This document shows positions 17,667 to 26,365 of a stretch of 53,975 nt of DNA, in pieces. Under the pieces are notes generated by a model, which saw only the letters and a program-made list of their open reading frames with translations, did no database searches and was not told where the DNA came from. The translations under genes were made by a program, and so were the position numbers. The stretch's first letter is position 1; each line of letters starts with the position of its first letter. Source of the DNA: DASSFZ01 sp035283185 (GTDB taxonomy: Bacteria > Chloroflexota > Anaerolineae > Fen-1058); assembly GCA_035283185.1 (NCBI GenBank), contig DATEUJ010000005.1:1-53975 (forward strand), read 5' to 3'.

Positions 17667-17727
17667 CCGGGTGGAATGGTGCCGGAAATAGTGGAGTTAC
17701 ACTCGCGCCGATCTGAGGAAATCGGCG

Positions 17728-19044
17728 TCACACCGCGCGCAGGGGGAACTCGGCATGCACGCACGTGCCGCGGCCAGGCACGCTGTCGATCGACAATAGG
17801 CCGCCGGCCCGTGTCGCGCGCTCGCGCATCGAGTGCAGTCCGAGGTGACCGGGGTGCGGACCGGCCGGGTCGAAGCCGACGCCGTCGTCGCCGACGTCGA
17901 GCATCAGCCGGTCGTCCTGGCACGTGAAGTGCAGACGCAGACGTCCGGCGCGGGCGTGCTTCGCGGCGTTGTGCAGCGCCTCCTGCGCGATGCGGTAGAT
18001 AGCCTCTTTCACGTCGAGCGGCACATCCGGCTCGTCGCCACACACGTCGATCTCGACGGGCAGGCTGTTGCGCGCGCCGACGGCGCTGGCCTGCTTGGTC
18101 AGCGCGTTCAGCAGACCCTCGCGCGCCAGCGACTCCGGCCGCAGCTCGAAGATCAGCGCCCGCATCTCGGTCAGCCCGGCGTCGGCCAGGGTGATGACGT
18201 ATTGCAGCGCCTCGACGACGCGGGCCCGGTCGCGGTCGAGCCATTTAGCGGCGGTTTGCGCGCCGAGCGAGATACCGTACAGCGCCTGCGACAGCGAGTC
18301 GTGCAGTTCGCGTGACAGATGCTGGCGCTCTTCGAGCACGGCCAGGCGATTCGCCTGCTGCTCGACCCGCTTGCGCTCGGTAATGTCTTCCTTCACCGCA
18401 ACAAAGTGCGTCATGGCGCCGTTCTCGTCGGTGATGGATGAAATATGCGTGGACTCCCAGTACAGCTCTCCACTTTTCTTCTTGTTGCACAGCTCGCCTT
18501 GCCACTGGCCGCCGGCAAGGATCGTGCTCCACAGTTGCGCGTACACCTCGGCGGGCGTCTGACCTGATCTCAGAATGCGCGGGTTCTTGCCGCGGACTTC
18601 GTCAATGCTATAACCGGTTGTTTGGGTGAAGCGTGGATTGACGTATTCGATGTTGCCGGCCGTGTCGGTGATGACGACCGTGGCCGGGCTGTGTTCGACG
18701 GCGCGCGACAGCTTGCGCAGCGCCTCTTCCGCCCGGGCGCGCTCGGCGATCTCGGCGTACAGCTTTTCGACGGTCAGGTTCAGTTCCGTCGTCCGATCGC
18801 GGACGCGCTGCTCCAACTGCTCGTGAGATCGCTGCAGGGCGATTTCGGCGCGCTCGCGCGCGAGCAGATCGCGGCGGAGCGACACAAACAGCACCAGCAC
18901 GCTCGACAGCACCAGCAGCAGGTGAAGCCACGCGAAATCGGCGAGATTGATGACCAGCAGGTCAATCAGGAGGTCGAAGAAGAAGATCCATGCGCCGAGG
19001 AGGAGGGCGTTCCACAGGGCGGTTCGCGCGATGGACTTTCTCAT
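17728..19044 (-). CDS. NarL-type sensor histidine kinase with PAS domain
   Basis: The 438-residue protein has two membrane helices (about 8-60), a coiled coil, a PAS domain with PAC (VEHSPATVVITD to EDITERKR, about 115-230), a HisKA_3 dimerisation domain with phospho-acceptor motif SRELHDSLSQAL, and an HATPase with EALHNAAKHA, GDDGVGFD and GLHSMRERA. ATG 19044 precedes the first membrane helix. It lies 77 bp after its response regulator gene, and a strong hairpin sits between them. Confidence 0.9.
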   Translation of the reverse strand: MRKSIARTALWNALLLGAWIFFFDLLIDLLVINLADFAWLHLLLVLSSVLVLFVSLRRDLLARERAEIALQRSHEQLEQRVRDRTTELNLTVEKLYAEIAERARAEEALRKLSRAVEHSPATVVITDTAGNIEYVNPRFTQTTGYSIDEVRGKNPRILRSGQTPAEVYAQLWSTILAGGQWQGELCNKKKSGELYWESTHISSITDENGAMTHFVAVKEDITERKRVEQQANRLAVLEERQHLSRELHDSLSQALYGISLGAQTAAKWLDRDRARVVEALQYVITLADAGLTEMRALIFELRPESLAREGLLNALTKQASAVGARNSLPVEIDVCGDEPDVPLDVKEAIYRIAQEALHNAAKHARAGRLRLHFTCQDDRLMLDVGDDGVGFDPAGPHPGHLGLHSMRERATRAGGLLSIDSVPGRGTCVHAEFPLRAV

Positions 19045-19067
19045 GGCGGCATCTCTATCGCCGTTTT

Positions 19068-19102
19068 CAGACTTCCGAAGTCTCCAAGACTTCGGAAGTC
19101 TG
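19068..19102. repeat. Perfect 16-bp inverted repeat between regulator and kinase
   Basis: The arms (19068-19083 and 19087-19102) are perfectly complementary with a 3-base loop. The same 35-bp sequence occurs at 29900-29934. Between co-directional genes it would form a very stable RNA hairpin that could reduce kinase expression relative to the regulator. Confidence 0.8.
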
Positions 19103-19121
19103 GAGCGCACGGTCAGACAAT

Positions 19122-19802
19122 CTACTCGGAGTCGGCTGCCGGAAAGCCGTTCTCCGTCGCCTCTTCCGGCCATTGCGGCGGCGCCAGGCCCAGGCGCACG
19201 GCGACCATCGCCGCCTGCGTCCGGCTGACGACGCCGAGCTTGTCCAGAATGTGGGCGACGTGCGTCTTCACCGTCTGCTCGCCGATGCTCAGATCGTGCG
19301 CGATCTCTTTGTTGGATCGCCCTGCCGCCACGCCGCGCAGCACATCGGTCTCGCGCTCGGTCAGCGCCGGCGGCGCGATGCGGGTGGGCAGCACGTCGTG
19401 CATCATCCGCGCCGCGACCTTGGGCGAGAGCAGCACCTGGCCGGCCGCCGCGGATCGAATCGCCTGCTGAAGCTGCGGCGCTTCGGTGTCCTTCAGCAGG
19501 TAGCCGATCGCGCCCGCGCGCAGCGCGTCGACGATGGAGGCATCTTCCAGCACGCTGGTCAGCGCGATCACTTCTACATTCGGCACCTCGCGCCGGATGG
19601 CAGCCGTGGCCGCGATGCCGTCCATATTCGGCATCAGCAGGTCCATGAGCACGACGTCGGGCATCAGGCGGCGGGCCAGGTCTACCGCTTCGCGGCCGTC
19701 GCGCGCCTCGCCGACGATTTCGAGATCGGCATCGGACAGGAACATGCGCAGCCCCTGGCGCACGACAGTATGATCGTCGGCAATCAACACCCGAATCCGC
19801 AT
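19122..19802 (-). CDS. NarL/FixJ-type response regulator
   Basis: The 226-residue protein has a receiver domain (acidic DD at 9-10, phospho-acceptor in VVLMDLLMPNMDG, conserved T/S and K in ALTSV and LLKD) and a LuxR-type HTH (LTERETDVLRGVAAGRSNKEIAHDL). ATG 19802 starts directly with the first receiver strand. It is the first gene of the two-component pair. A long imperfect hairpin (19875-19909) and an AGTGAT/ATCACT inverted repeat further upstream (19958-19996) lie in its leader. Confidence 0.92.
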   Translation of the reverse strand: MRIRVLIADDHTVVRQGLRMFLSDADLEIVGEARDGREAVDLARRLMPDVVLMDLLMPNMDGIAATAAIRREVPNVEVIALTSVLEDASIVDALRAGAIGYLLKDTEAPQLQQAIRSAAAGQVLLSPKVAARMMHDVLPTRIAPPALTERETDVLRGVAAGRSNKEIAHDLSIGEQTVKTHVAHILDKLGVVSRTQAAMVAVRLGLAPPQWPEEATENGFPAADSE

Positions 19803-20110
19803 GGCACTCTCTCCGCGTGCCCGCACGAAAGTCACGCGTCCATCTAACTTTTCGCAACCCGGACGGAGACACGCGGAGCGCAGAGAGGTTTTTTGCCTCT
19901 CGGCGCTCCAAGGTCTAAGGCGACTCTTAACGTTGTCGTCTTGGCCGGACATAATTCGACAGTGATCTCCCTCGAACGAGTGAGGTCGAATCACTCTCTG
20001 GCGGGGCGACCGCGCTGCTGAAAACGGCTACACTACCATCAAGCCAAAGTATTAAGCGATCATAACATAGCTACTCATCCGCCTTAACTGATAGACATCG
20101 GGATTTCCAG
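19803..20110. other. Divergent regulatory interval with hairpins
   Basis: No gene is seen. It contains an imperfect long hairpin GGAGCGC...GCGCTCC around a T-run (19875-19909), and an inverted repeat with AGTGAT and ATCACT arms near 19960-19995. Both could be operator or leader structures for the divergent response regulator genes. Confidence 0.4.
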
Positions 20111-20512
20111 ATGATCAATATCCTGCTCGTGGATGACGACCCGGCGGTGCGCAGAGGCTTGCGTATGCGGTTAGCTGCCGAGCCAGATTTGAATCTGGTT
20201 GGTGAAGCGGCCGATGGCTTGACGGCCATCGCCCTTGCCGAGGCGCTCCGGCCGGACGTGGCCCTCATCGATGTCGAGCTGCCGTTAATGGACGGCATCG
20301 CCGTCGCCGAAAGACTGCGCGGGCTGTGCCCGCGCCCGGCCGTCATCATGCTGACGCTGCGTGACGACGCGGATACGCGCGAACGGGCCTGCGCGGCCGG
20401 CGTGTCGGCCTTCGTCGCCAAGCGGGGCATACCCGACGAGTTGATAGCCGCCATTCGGCAGGCGGTGCGCCCGCCCGCAGCGGCTCCGCCGATGGACAGA
20501 ACCGAGTTGTGA
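20111..20512 (+). CDS. Stand-alone receiver-domain response regulator
   Basis: This encodes 133 residues consisting of one CheY-like receiver: DDD near the start, VALIDVELPLMDG with the phospho-acceptor, MLTLRDD and a lysine in FVAKRG. There is no output domain. The sequence is close to NarL-type receivers, so it may be a truncated or phosphate-sink regulator, divergent from the complete two-component pair. No clear ribosome site precedes the ATG. Confidence 0.8.
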   Translation: MINILLVDDDPAVRRGLRMRLAAEPDLNLVGEAADGLTAIALAEALRPDVALIDVELPLMDGIAVAERLRGLCPRPAVIMLTLRDDADTRERACAAGVSAFVAKRGIPDELIAAIRQAVRPPAAAPPMDRTEL

Positions 20513-20646
20513 CTTGTTCCTGCGTTCCGTATCAGCCCTGAGCACTTGGAGGATTCCCGAATGAACAAATGACGCTCGAGATTCTCTCGCCTCACCGTCG
20601 TTCCGACCGGCGTACAGCCGTAGATGAACACATAAGGAGAGATACC

Positions 20647-23600
20647 ATGCTAAGCCGCAAATTCCTGAGTCGTCTGTTTTCGACACTGGTAATCGTTTCC
20701 CTCGTTCTCGGGGGAACTATTCCAGTGAGCAACGTCACAGCCATGCCGGCAGGCCCCACGGACGAGACGGAGGTTCCGCACTACTTCGGGCCTTACCCGA
20801 ACTGGGCCAACAGCCCGTTCACGCAGCCGGATGCCGCAGTGACCATCACCGTCGCATCCGGCTGCCTCGGCAGCGGGGCCGCGGCGGATGCCACGGTCGG
20901 AGTGGGCGGCGCCATTACCGCCATCATCATCACGAGCCCGGGCAACGACTACGCAGCGTCGGGCAAGTGCGCTCCGCTGATCCTCATCACGGGGTCCGGG
21001 ACAGGCGCGGCGGCCAAGGCCACGGTCACCCGGTCGGGCGCCGTCGTCGGCGTTACGGTGGACACGCCAGGCTCCGGCTACAATGATCCCCAGGTGGAGT
21101 TCATTGGCAATGCCACTGATGGCGCTTCGGCGACCGCGTACGGCGGCGTTGACCAGGTCACGGTCACCAACGGAGGGTCCGGCTATACGTACCCGACGGT
21201 GGACTTCGACCTGCCTGACGCGCCGGATGGCGTCCAGGCGAAGGGCCACGTTGCATCGGTTGCGCTTGGTGACTCGTTTGATGGAATGGACGCAAACGGC
21301 ACCATCGCGCCTAACGGTGTCGTGGTGGACAGCCCCGGCTCCGGCTACCTGACTGCGCCGGGCGTCGTCATCCGCAACGGGACGCTGTTCGACCCCATCC
21401 CACTCCTGCCGGGCGGTCAGTTAGCCACGGCGAAGACCACGCTCATGCTCACGTCGATCGTCATGGACCAATTCGGCGCTGGGTACACAAGCCCGCCGGA
21501 AGTGTTCATCGACGATCATCTGGGGACAGGATCAGGGGCGACGGCGACCGCCGATATAGACCAGGGCGCCATCACCGCCATCACGGTGACCAGTCCAGGC
21601 TCCGGCTACATCACGCCGGGCGGCATCCGCAAGTTCGTCGACACCCTGCCGCGCCTCGGCCCGTTGGGGGCGAACAACCTCGGGCAGTACATCCCGATCG
21701 CGGTGCCCGACACGACGACGTTCCCGGACGACCCGAACACGCCTGAGAACGAAGGCGCTGACTACTACGAGATCGCGGTGGTCGAGTACCAGGAGAAGAT
21801 GCACAGCGACCTGCCGCCGACCACGCTGCGCGGCTACGTGCAGTTGGAGACGTCTAAGGTCACGGGCATCCACTACCCCCTGCCGGGGGGCAAGCTCGGT
21901 GTGGACAAGCCGCACTACCTGGGCCCGACGATCGTCGCGCAGAAGGACCGGGCGGTCAGGATCACGTTCTACAACCTGCTGCCGGCAGGCGTCGACGGCG
22001 ACCTGTTCCTGCCGGTGGACTCGACCATCATGGGGTCGGGCATGGGCCCGATGGACATGATGGAGCCGATGAACGACGGCACCGTTATGGACGAGGTGCG
22101 CAACCAGCCGTGCAGCGAGTACCCGAAAGCGAATGGCTGCTTCAAGGACAACCGGGCCACGCTGCACCTGCACGGCGGCAACTCGCCGTGGATCAGCGAC
22201 GGCACGCCGCACCAGTGGATCACTCCCCCCAACCAGAGCACGCCGTGGCCTGAGGGTGTGAGCGTGGTGAGTGTGCCCGACATGGTCGGTGCGAGCAAGC
22301 CTGCTAACGTGCCCGACTGCTCGGGGCCGAACGACGGGTGCATGACGTTCTACTACACCAACCAGCAGAGCGCGCGGCTGATGTTCTACCACGACCACTC
22401 GTGGGGCATCACCCGGCTCAACGTGTACGCGGGTGAGGCGGCGGGCTACCTGATCACCGATCCCACCGAGCAGAAGCTGTTTGGCCCGACAGGTCTCTTC
22501 CCGGGCCTCGGTGTCGGCATCCCGCTGGTCATCCAGGACCGGACATTCGTGCCGGACGCGGACCAGCTTGCCTGGCAGGACCCGACCTGGGACACGGCCC
22601 GGTGGGGCGGCTACGGCAACCTGTGGTACCACCACGTGTACATGCCCGCCCAGAACCCCGGCGCTCCGGGCGGCATGAGCGCGTTCGGGCGCTGGATGTA
22701 CAGCCCGTGGTTCTGGCCGCCCCAGGATGCGAAGTACGGGCCGATTCCGAACCCGTACTACAACGCTAGTTGCGACCTGGATAACCCGGACACCTGGCAG
22801 TACGACGAGGAGCCGTTCTGCGAACCGCCGCTCATCCCCGGCACGCCGCTCATCTCGGCCGGCATGGAGCAGTTCAACGACACGCCGGTCGTGAACGGGA
22901 CGGCTTACCCGACCGTCAATCTGGAGCCTAAGTCCTACCGGTTCCGCATCCTGAACGCGGCGAACGACCGCTTCTGGAACCTGCAGTGGTACGTGGCCGA
23001 TTCCACGGGGACCGAGGTGGCGCTGAATGCTGCCGAAGTGACGGCGGCGCAGACCGACCCGGTCGTGTTCCCGACGCCGGACTTGACACTGAGTCCCGCG
23101 GGGCCTGATTGGATCCAGATCGGCAACGAGGGCGGCTTCCTGCCGGCCCCGGTGGTCGTCGACGGCCAGCAGGTCACCACGTGGATCGAGGATCCGACCC
23201 GCTTCGACGCAGGGCTTGTCGACCAGCACTCGCTGCTGCTGGCGCCGGCCGAGCGGGCCGACGTGATCGTCGACTTCTCGAAGTTCAAGGGCAAGACATT
23301 GATCCTGTACAACGACGCGCCCGCGGCGTTCCCGGCCCGCATCCCGAGCTACGACTACTACACGGGCACCCCGGATCTGACACCGGTCGGCGCTCCGCAG
23401 ATCCTGCCCGGGTACGGACCGAACACCCGCACCATCATGCAGGTGAAGATCGGGACCAGCGGCGGCGCGAAGGCGTTCGACCTGACCAAGCTCCGCACGG
23501 CGTTCAGCCACAAGGCCAACGGAACGGGCGTGTTCGAGTCCAGCCAGCCCCCGATCATCGTCGGGCAGGCCGCGTACAACTCGGCGTACGGCTCGAGCTT

Positions 23601-24747
23601 CGCCGCCAGTGGCTGGTGCAACGCCCCGAGCAACCCGAGCAGCAAGTGCGACGGGTTCGCCCGCATCTCGGAGCAAGGCGGCGACCTGTTCAAGTTCGAC
23701 ACGCTGAGAGGGACAAAGGTCTCGGTTCGGATCGAGCCGAAGGCCCTCCAGGACGAGACGAGCGAGTCGAGCTTCGACGACTTCGGCAGGATGAGTGCGA
23801 TCCTCGGGTTGGAGGTCGTTCCGGCCACACCCGGCGCGGCGAATACCGTCCTGTACCCATACACCTACCCGCTCGTCGAGCTCATCGACACTTCGAACCT
23901 GCCGAGGGCAGACGTGAAGGTGACGCCGATCGCTTCGGGCGATGACGGGACCCAGATTTGGAAGATCACGCACAACGGCGTGGACACGCACCCGATCCAC
24001 GTCCACGCCTACGACGTGCAGATCCTGAACCGGGTCACCTGGGACAACATCATCAAGCCACCCGATCCGGCTGAGCTGGGATGGAAGGAAACCTTCCGGG
24101 TCAGCCCGCTGGAGGACACCTACATCGCTCTGCGGCCGATCATCCCGACGCTGCCCTTCGATTTCCCGAACAGCGTCCGGCTGCTCAGCCCGATGATGCC
24201 GGAAGGTGCATGGATCGCCAACACGACGCAAGCTGAGTTCGATGGGACGCCGATCCTGGGGTTCGCCCCGAACGGCGAGCCGATCGACATCGTGAACCAC
24301 TACGTCAACTACGGCGCGGAGTACGTCTACCACTGCCACATCCTGAGCCACGAAGAGATGGACATGATGCATGCGGTGTCGCTGGCGTTCCCGCCTGTAG
24401 CGCCGGGTAACCTGGCGTTCGACGCCAGCACGCTGACGCTGAGCTGGACCGACAACTCGCTGTCGGAGACGGCGTTCGTCGTCCAGAAGTCGGTGGACGG
24501 GGCCAACTGGACTCAGGTAGGGGATCCAATCGTACGACCGTTGCTCGCTCCGAATACCACCGGCGAAGTGCTCAGCTACGTCGACCCGACGTGGGCGAGC
24601 GGACACATGTACCGCGTCGTCGCTCAGAACACGGTGGGCGACACCTGGGACTACGCCGACACGGCGCTCAACGAGCTTGAGCCGGGTACGTTCGCTTTCC
24701 CGGTGGTCACCCTCGAGTCGGTCTCGGAGGTGCTTGCGACTCCGTAA
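20647..24747 (+). CDS. Large secreted multicopper oxidase with N-terminal GSGY repeats and FnIII-like tail
   Basis: The 1366-residue protein has a signal peptide (basic start, then LVIVSLVLGGTIPVS). About five repeats with PGSGY and GAITAITV-like strands cover residues 60-330. Cupredoxin domains carry all copper motifs: HLHGGN (about 506), YHDHSW (about 581), HPIHVH (about 1115) and HCHILSHEEMDMM (about 1228). A Met-rich loop (MGSGMGPMDMMEPM) may bind Cu(I). A fibronectin III-like domain ends the protein. AAGGAGAG precedes ATG 20647. Large oxidases of this layout often oxidise metals such as Mn(II) or Fe(II); the substrate here is not shown. Confidence 0.88.
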   Translation: MLSRKFLSRLFSTLVIVSLVLGGTIPVSNVTAMPAGPTDETEVPHYFGPYPNWANSPFTQPDAAVTITVASGCLGSGAAADATVGVGGAITAIIITSPGNDYAASGKCAPLILITGSGTGAAAKATVTRSGAVVGVTVDTPGSGYNDPQVEFIGNATDGASATAYGGVDQVTVTNGGSGYTYPTVDFDLPDAPDGVQAKGHVASVALGDSFDGMDANGTIAPNGVVVDSPGSGYLTAPGVVIRNGTLFDPIPLLPGGQLATAKTTLMLTSIVMDQFGAGYTSPPEVFIDDHLGTGSGATATADIDQGAITAITVTSPGSGYITPGGIRKFVDTLPRLGPLGANNLGQYIPIAVPDTTTFPDDPNTPENEGADYYEIAVVEYQEKMHSDLPPTTLRGYVQLETSKVTGIHYPLPGGKLGVDKPHYLGPTIVAQKDRAVRITFYNLLPAGVDGDLFLPVDSTIMGSGMGPMDMMEPMNDGTVMDEVRNQPCSEYPKANGCFKDNRATLHLHGGNSPWISDGTPHQWITPPNQSTPWPEGVSVVSVPDMVGASKPANVPDCSGPNDGCMTFYYTNQQSARLMFYHDHSWGITRLNVYAGEAAGYLITDPTEQKLFGPTGLFPGLGVGIPLVIQDRTFVPDADQLAWQDPTWDTARWGGYGNLWYHHVYMPAQNPGAPGGMSAFGRWMYSPWFWPPQDAKYGPIPNPYYNASCDLDNPDTWQYDEEPFCEPPLIPGTPLISAGMEQFNDTPVVNGTAYPTVNLEPKSYRFRILNAANDRFWNLQWYVADSTGTEVALNAAEVTAAQTDPVVFPTPDLTLSPAGPDWIQIGNEGGFLPAPVVVDGQQVTTWIEDPTRFDAGLVDQHSLLLAPAERADVIVDFSKFKGKTLILYNDAPAAFPARIPSYDYYTGTPDLTPVGAPQILPGYGPNTRTIMQVKIGTSGGAKAFDLTKLRTAFSHKANGTGVFESSQPPIIVGQAAYNSAYGSSFAASGWCNAPSNPSSKCDGFARISEQGGDLFKFDTLRGTKVSVRIEPKALQDETSESSFDDFGRMSAILGLEVVPATPGAANTVLYPYTYPLVELIDTSNLPRADVKVTPIASGDDGTQIWKITHNGVDTHPIHVHAYDVQILNRVTWDNIIKPPDPAELGWKETFRVSPLEDTYIALRPIIPTLPFDFPNSVRLLSPMMPEGAWIANTTQAEFDGTPILGFAPNGEPIDIVNHYVNYGAEYVYHCHILSHEEMDMMHAVSLAFPPVAPGNLAFDASTLTLSWTDNSLSETAFVVQKSVDGANWTQVGDPIVRPLLAPNTTGEVLSYVDPTWASGHMYRVVAQNTVGDTWDYADTALNELEPGTFAFPVVTLESVSEVLATP

Positions 24748-24771
24748 CCTCCAACTCTGAATACCGCAATT

Positions 24772-24797
24772 GGGGGAGGGAGCAATCTCTCCCCCGT
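24772..24797 (+). terminator. Hairpin after the large oxidase gene
   Basis: GGGGGAG and CTCCCCC form a 7-bp GC stem around a short internal loop, followed by GTTCT. It is likely a partial terminator. A second hairpin (GAGTGGC/GCCACTC) follows immediately. Confidence 0.5.
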
Positions 24798-24928
24798 TCT
24801 ACGAGTGGCCTCCGCCACTCGCGAAACCCGAAATTCCAGAACGTTCTCTAGCGCGTTCCGAGCAGCGCTTCTGCGCGGACAAAGGCTACGATTCCGAGGC
24901 TGTTGTATGCCGGAGAAAGGAGTGCGAG

Positions 24929-26146
24929 ATGGGACATAAAAAGCTCGCGATTCGCGCTCTCGTAATCCTCTTGGTTGCAGGGGTTGCTGGCGTTTCTGCC
25001 TCTGCGCCTGATGCAAGCAGTGCGCCCGGTACGTACAGCCACGGCGTACAAGGAATCGCGCAAGAGGTGCCCGCCTGGCAGCAGGTGAACAGCAGCGGCT
25101 TCGGTGACCCACAGACGGGTGAGGTGAGCGCACTGGGGGCCTTCAACGGCTATCTCTATGCCGGCACCCACAACCCGATTGATCCCGGACCGATACCGGT
25201 ATTTGATGGCGCGCAGATCTTCCGCTCCTCAAACGGAGTGGCGTGGAACCCGGTCACCCAACCGGGTTTTGGCAATTACCACGACACCGCGCCGCCCGCC
25301 GTCCTCGACCTGACGGTCTTCAACGGGTATCTCTACGCCAGCACCGGCCGGGGCGATAGTGCCGGCAAGATCTATCGTACGCTGGATGGAGTGAACTGGG
25401 CGCCGGTGGTCAACTCTGGGTTTGGTGATCAAGACAACGTTGATATCACCGCCCTCGCCGCATACAATGGCATGCTCTACGCCGGGGTCACAAACCTGGT
25501 CACCGGCGCGCAGATCTGGCGCAGCTTCACCGGGGATAGCAACACCTGGACGCAGGTTGCTCCGGAAGTGCCGGGAACGGCTGCCGCCAGCGTCACCGGG
25601 TATGCCGTGTTCGATGGCGCGCTGTACGCCGCAGTTGAGTCCGACGCGCCCGCGCAAATCTGGCGCGGCACTGGCGGCGGCTGGACGACCGTGATGAGCG
25701 ACGGCTTCGGCAATAGCCTCACCACTTCGACCGGCGGCATGGCTGAGTTTGCTGGTTACCTGTATGTCGGCGCCGGAAATGAAGTGGACGGCGCGCAGCT
25801 CTGGCGCACCAACGATGGAGCGAGCTGGGAACAGGCGATCAACCCCGGTTTCGGCGACCCGAACAACCAAAAGGTTGAGATGGTGTTCGTCTTCCAGAAT
25901 CATCTCACTGTCAGCGTGAAAAACGTGCAAACAGGTATTGAGCTTTGGCGCTCGACGGATGGCACGCTCTGGGAGCGGGCCAATCAGGATGGCTTCGGCG
26001 ACAGCAACAACTCCAGTTCGAATGGAAGTAATGCCACAGCGGATTTCCTGGGTCATCTCTACGTGGGTACGTCGAATGTCGTGGATGGCGGTGAGCTATG
26101 GCGGATGCAACAACAACGCACGTATCTCCCTCTCATCCTGCGCTAG
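24929..26146 (+). CDS. Secreted beta-propeller-like repeat protein
   Basis: The 405-residue protein has a signal peptide ending near ASA and then about six repeats. Each has a GFGD turn, a hydrophobic strand with NGYLYAG, and IWRS.DG..W, typical of propeller blades. It ends in YLPLILR, a C-terminal tail common in exported Chloroflexota proteins and thought to be a surface or sorting signal. ATG 24929 follows GAAAGGAG. It lies between two multicopper oxidases and may form part of the same extracellular system. Confidence 0.75.
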   Translation: MGHKKLAIRALVILLVAGVAGVSASAPDASSAPGTYSHGVQGIAQEVPAWQQVNSSGFGDPQTGEVSALGAFNGYLYAGTHNPIDPGPIPVFDGAQIFRSSNGVAWNPVTQPGFGNYHDTAPPAVLDLTVFNGYLYASTGRGDSAGKIYRTLDGVNWAPVVNSGFGDQDNVDITALAAYNGMLYAGVTNLVTGAQIWRSFTGDSNTWTQVAPEVPGTAAASVTGYAVFDGALYAAVESDAPAQIWRGTGGGWTTVMSDGFGNSLTTSTGGMAEFAGYLYVGAGNEVDGAQLWRTNDGASWEQAINPGFGDPNNQKVEMVFVFQNHLTVSVKNVQTGIELWRSTDGTLWERANQDGFGDSNNSSSNGSNATADFLGHLYVGTSNVVDGGELWRMQQQRTYLPLILR

Positions 26147-26167
26147 CCGTAAGGTCAGCCACGAGCA

Positions 26168-26276
26168 GGATGGCTCCTTAGCTCCAAAAACCTCGGGGGA
26201 GGAGCATATTCGTGACCCCTTCCGTCCGTGAGAGAAAAGGGATGGCTCCTTAGGTCCGAAAACCCCGGGGGAGGAG
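26168..26276 (+). repeat. Two 37-bp direct repeats upstream of the second oxidase gene
   Basis: Copies at 26168-26204 and 26240-26276 share GGATGGCTCCTTAG, AAAACC and CGGGGGAGGAG, with four differences. Each can fold CTCC with GGAG. They lie in the leader of the second oxidase gene and could be operators, leader elements or decaying hairpins. Confidence 0.6.
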
Positions 26277-26365
26277 GGCGATCGGAACGCAACTCAAGCC
26301 GCGAATGATCGGGTGGGCATGTGGTGCGGCCAACTCGAATTCATGAAAGGAATGTGAGGTGTGAG

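Noticed and set aside
17728..19911. A single 727-residue regulator-kinase fusion
   Set aside because: The upstream part is the response regulator gene read in the wrong frame. Separate starts at 19802 and 19044 explain two normal proteins.
21532..24606. A 1024-residue open frame antisense to the large multicopper oxidase gene
   Set aside because: It is Arg/Val/His-rich low-grade protein of the kind produced opposite GC-rich genes, with no domain, while the sense strand has all copper motifs.
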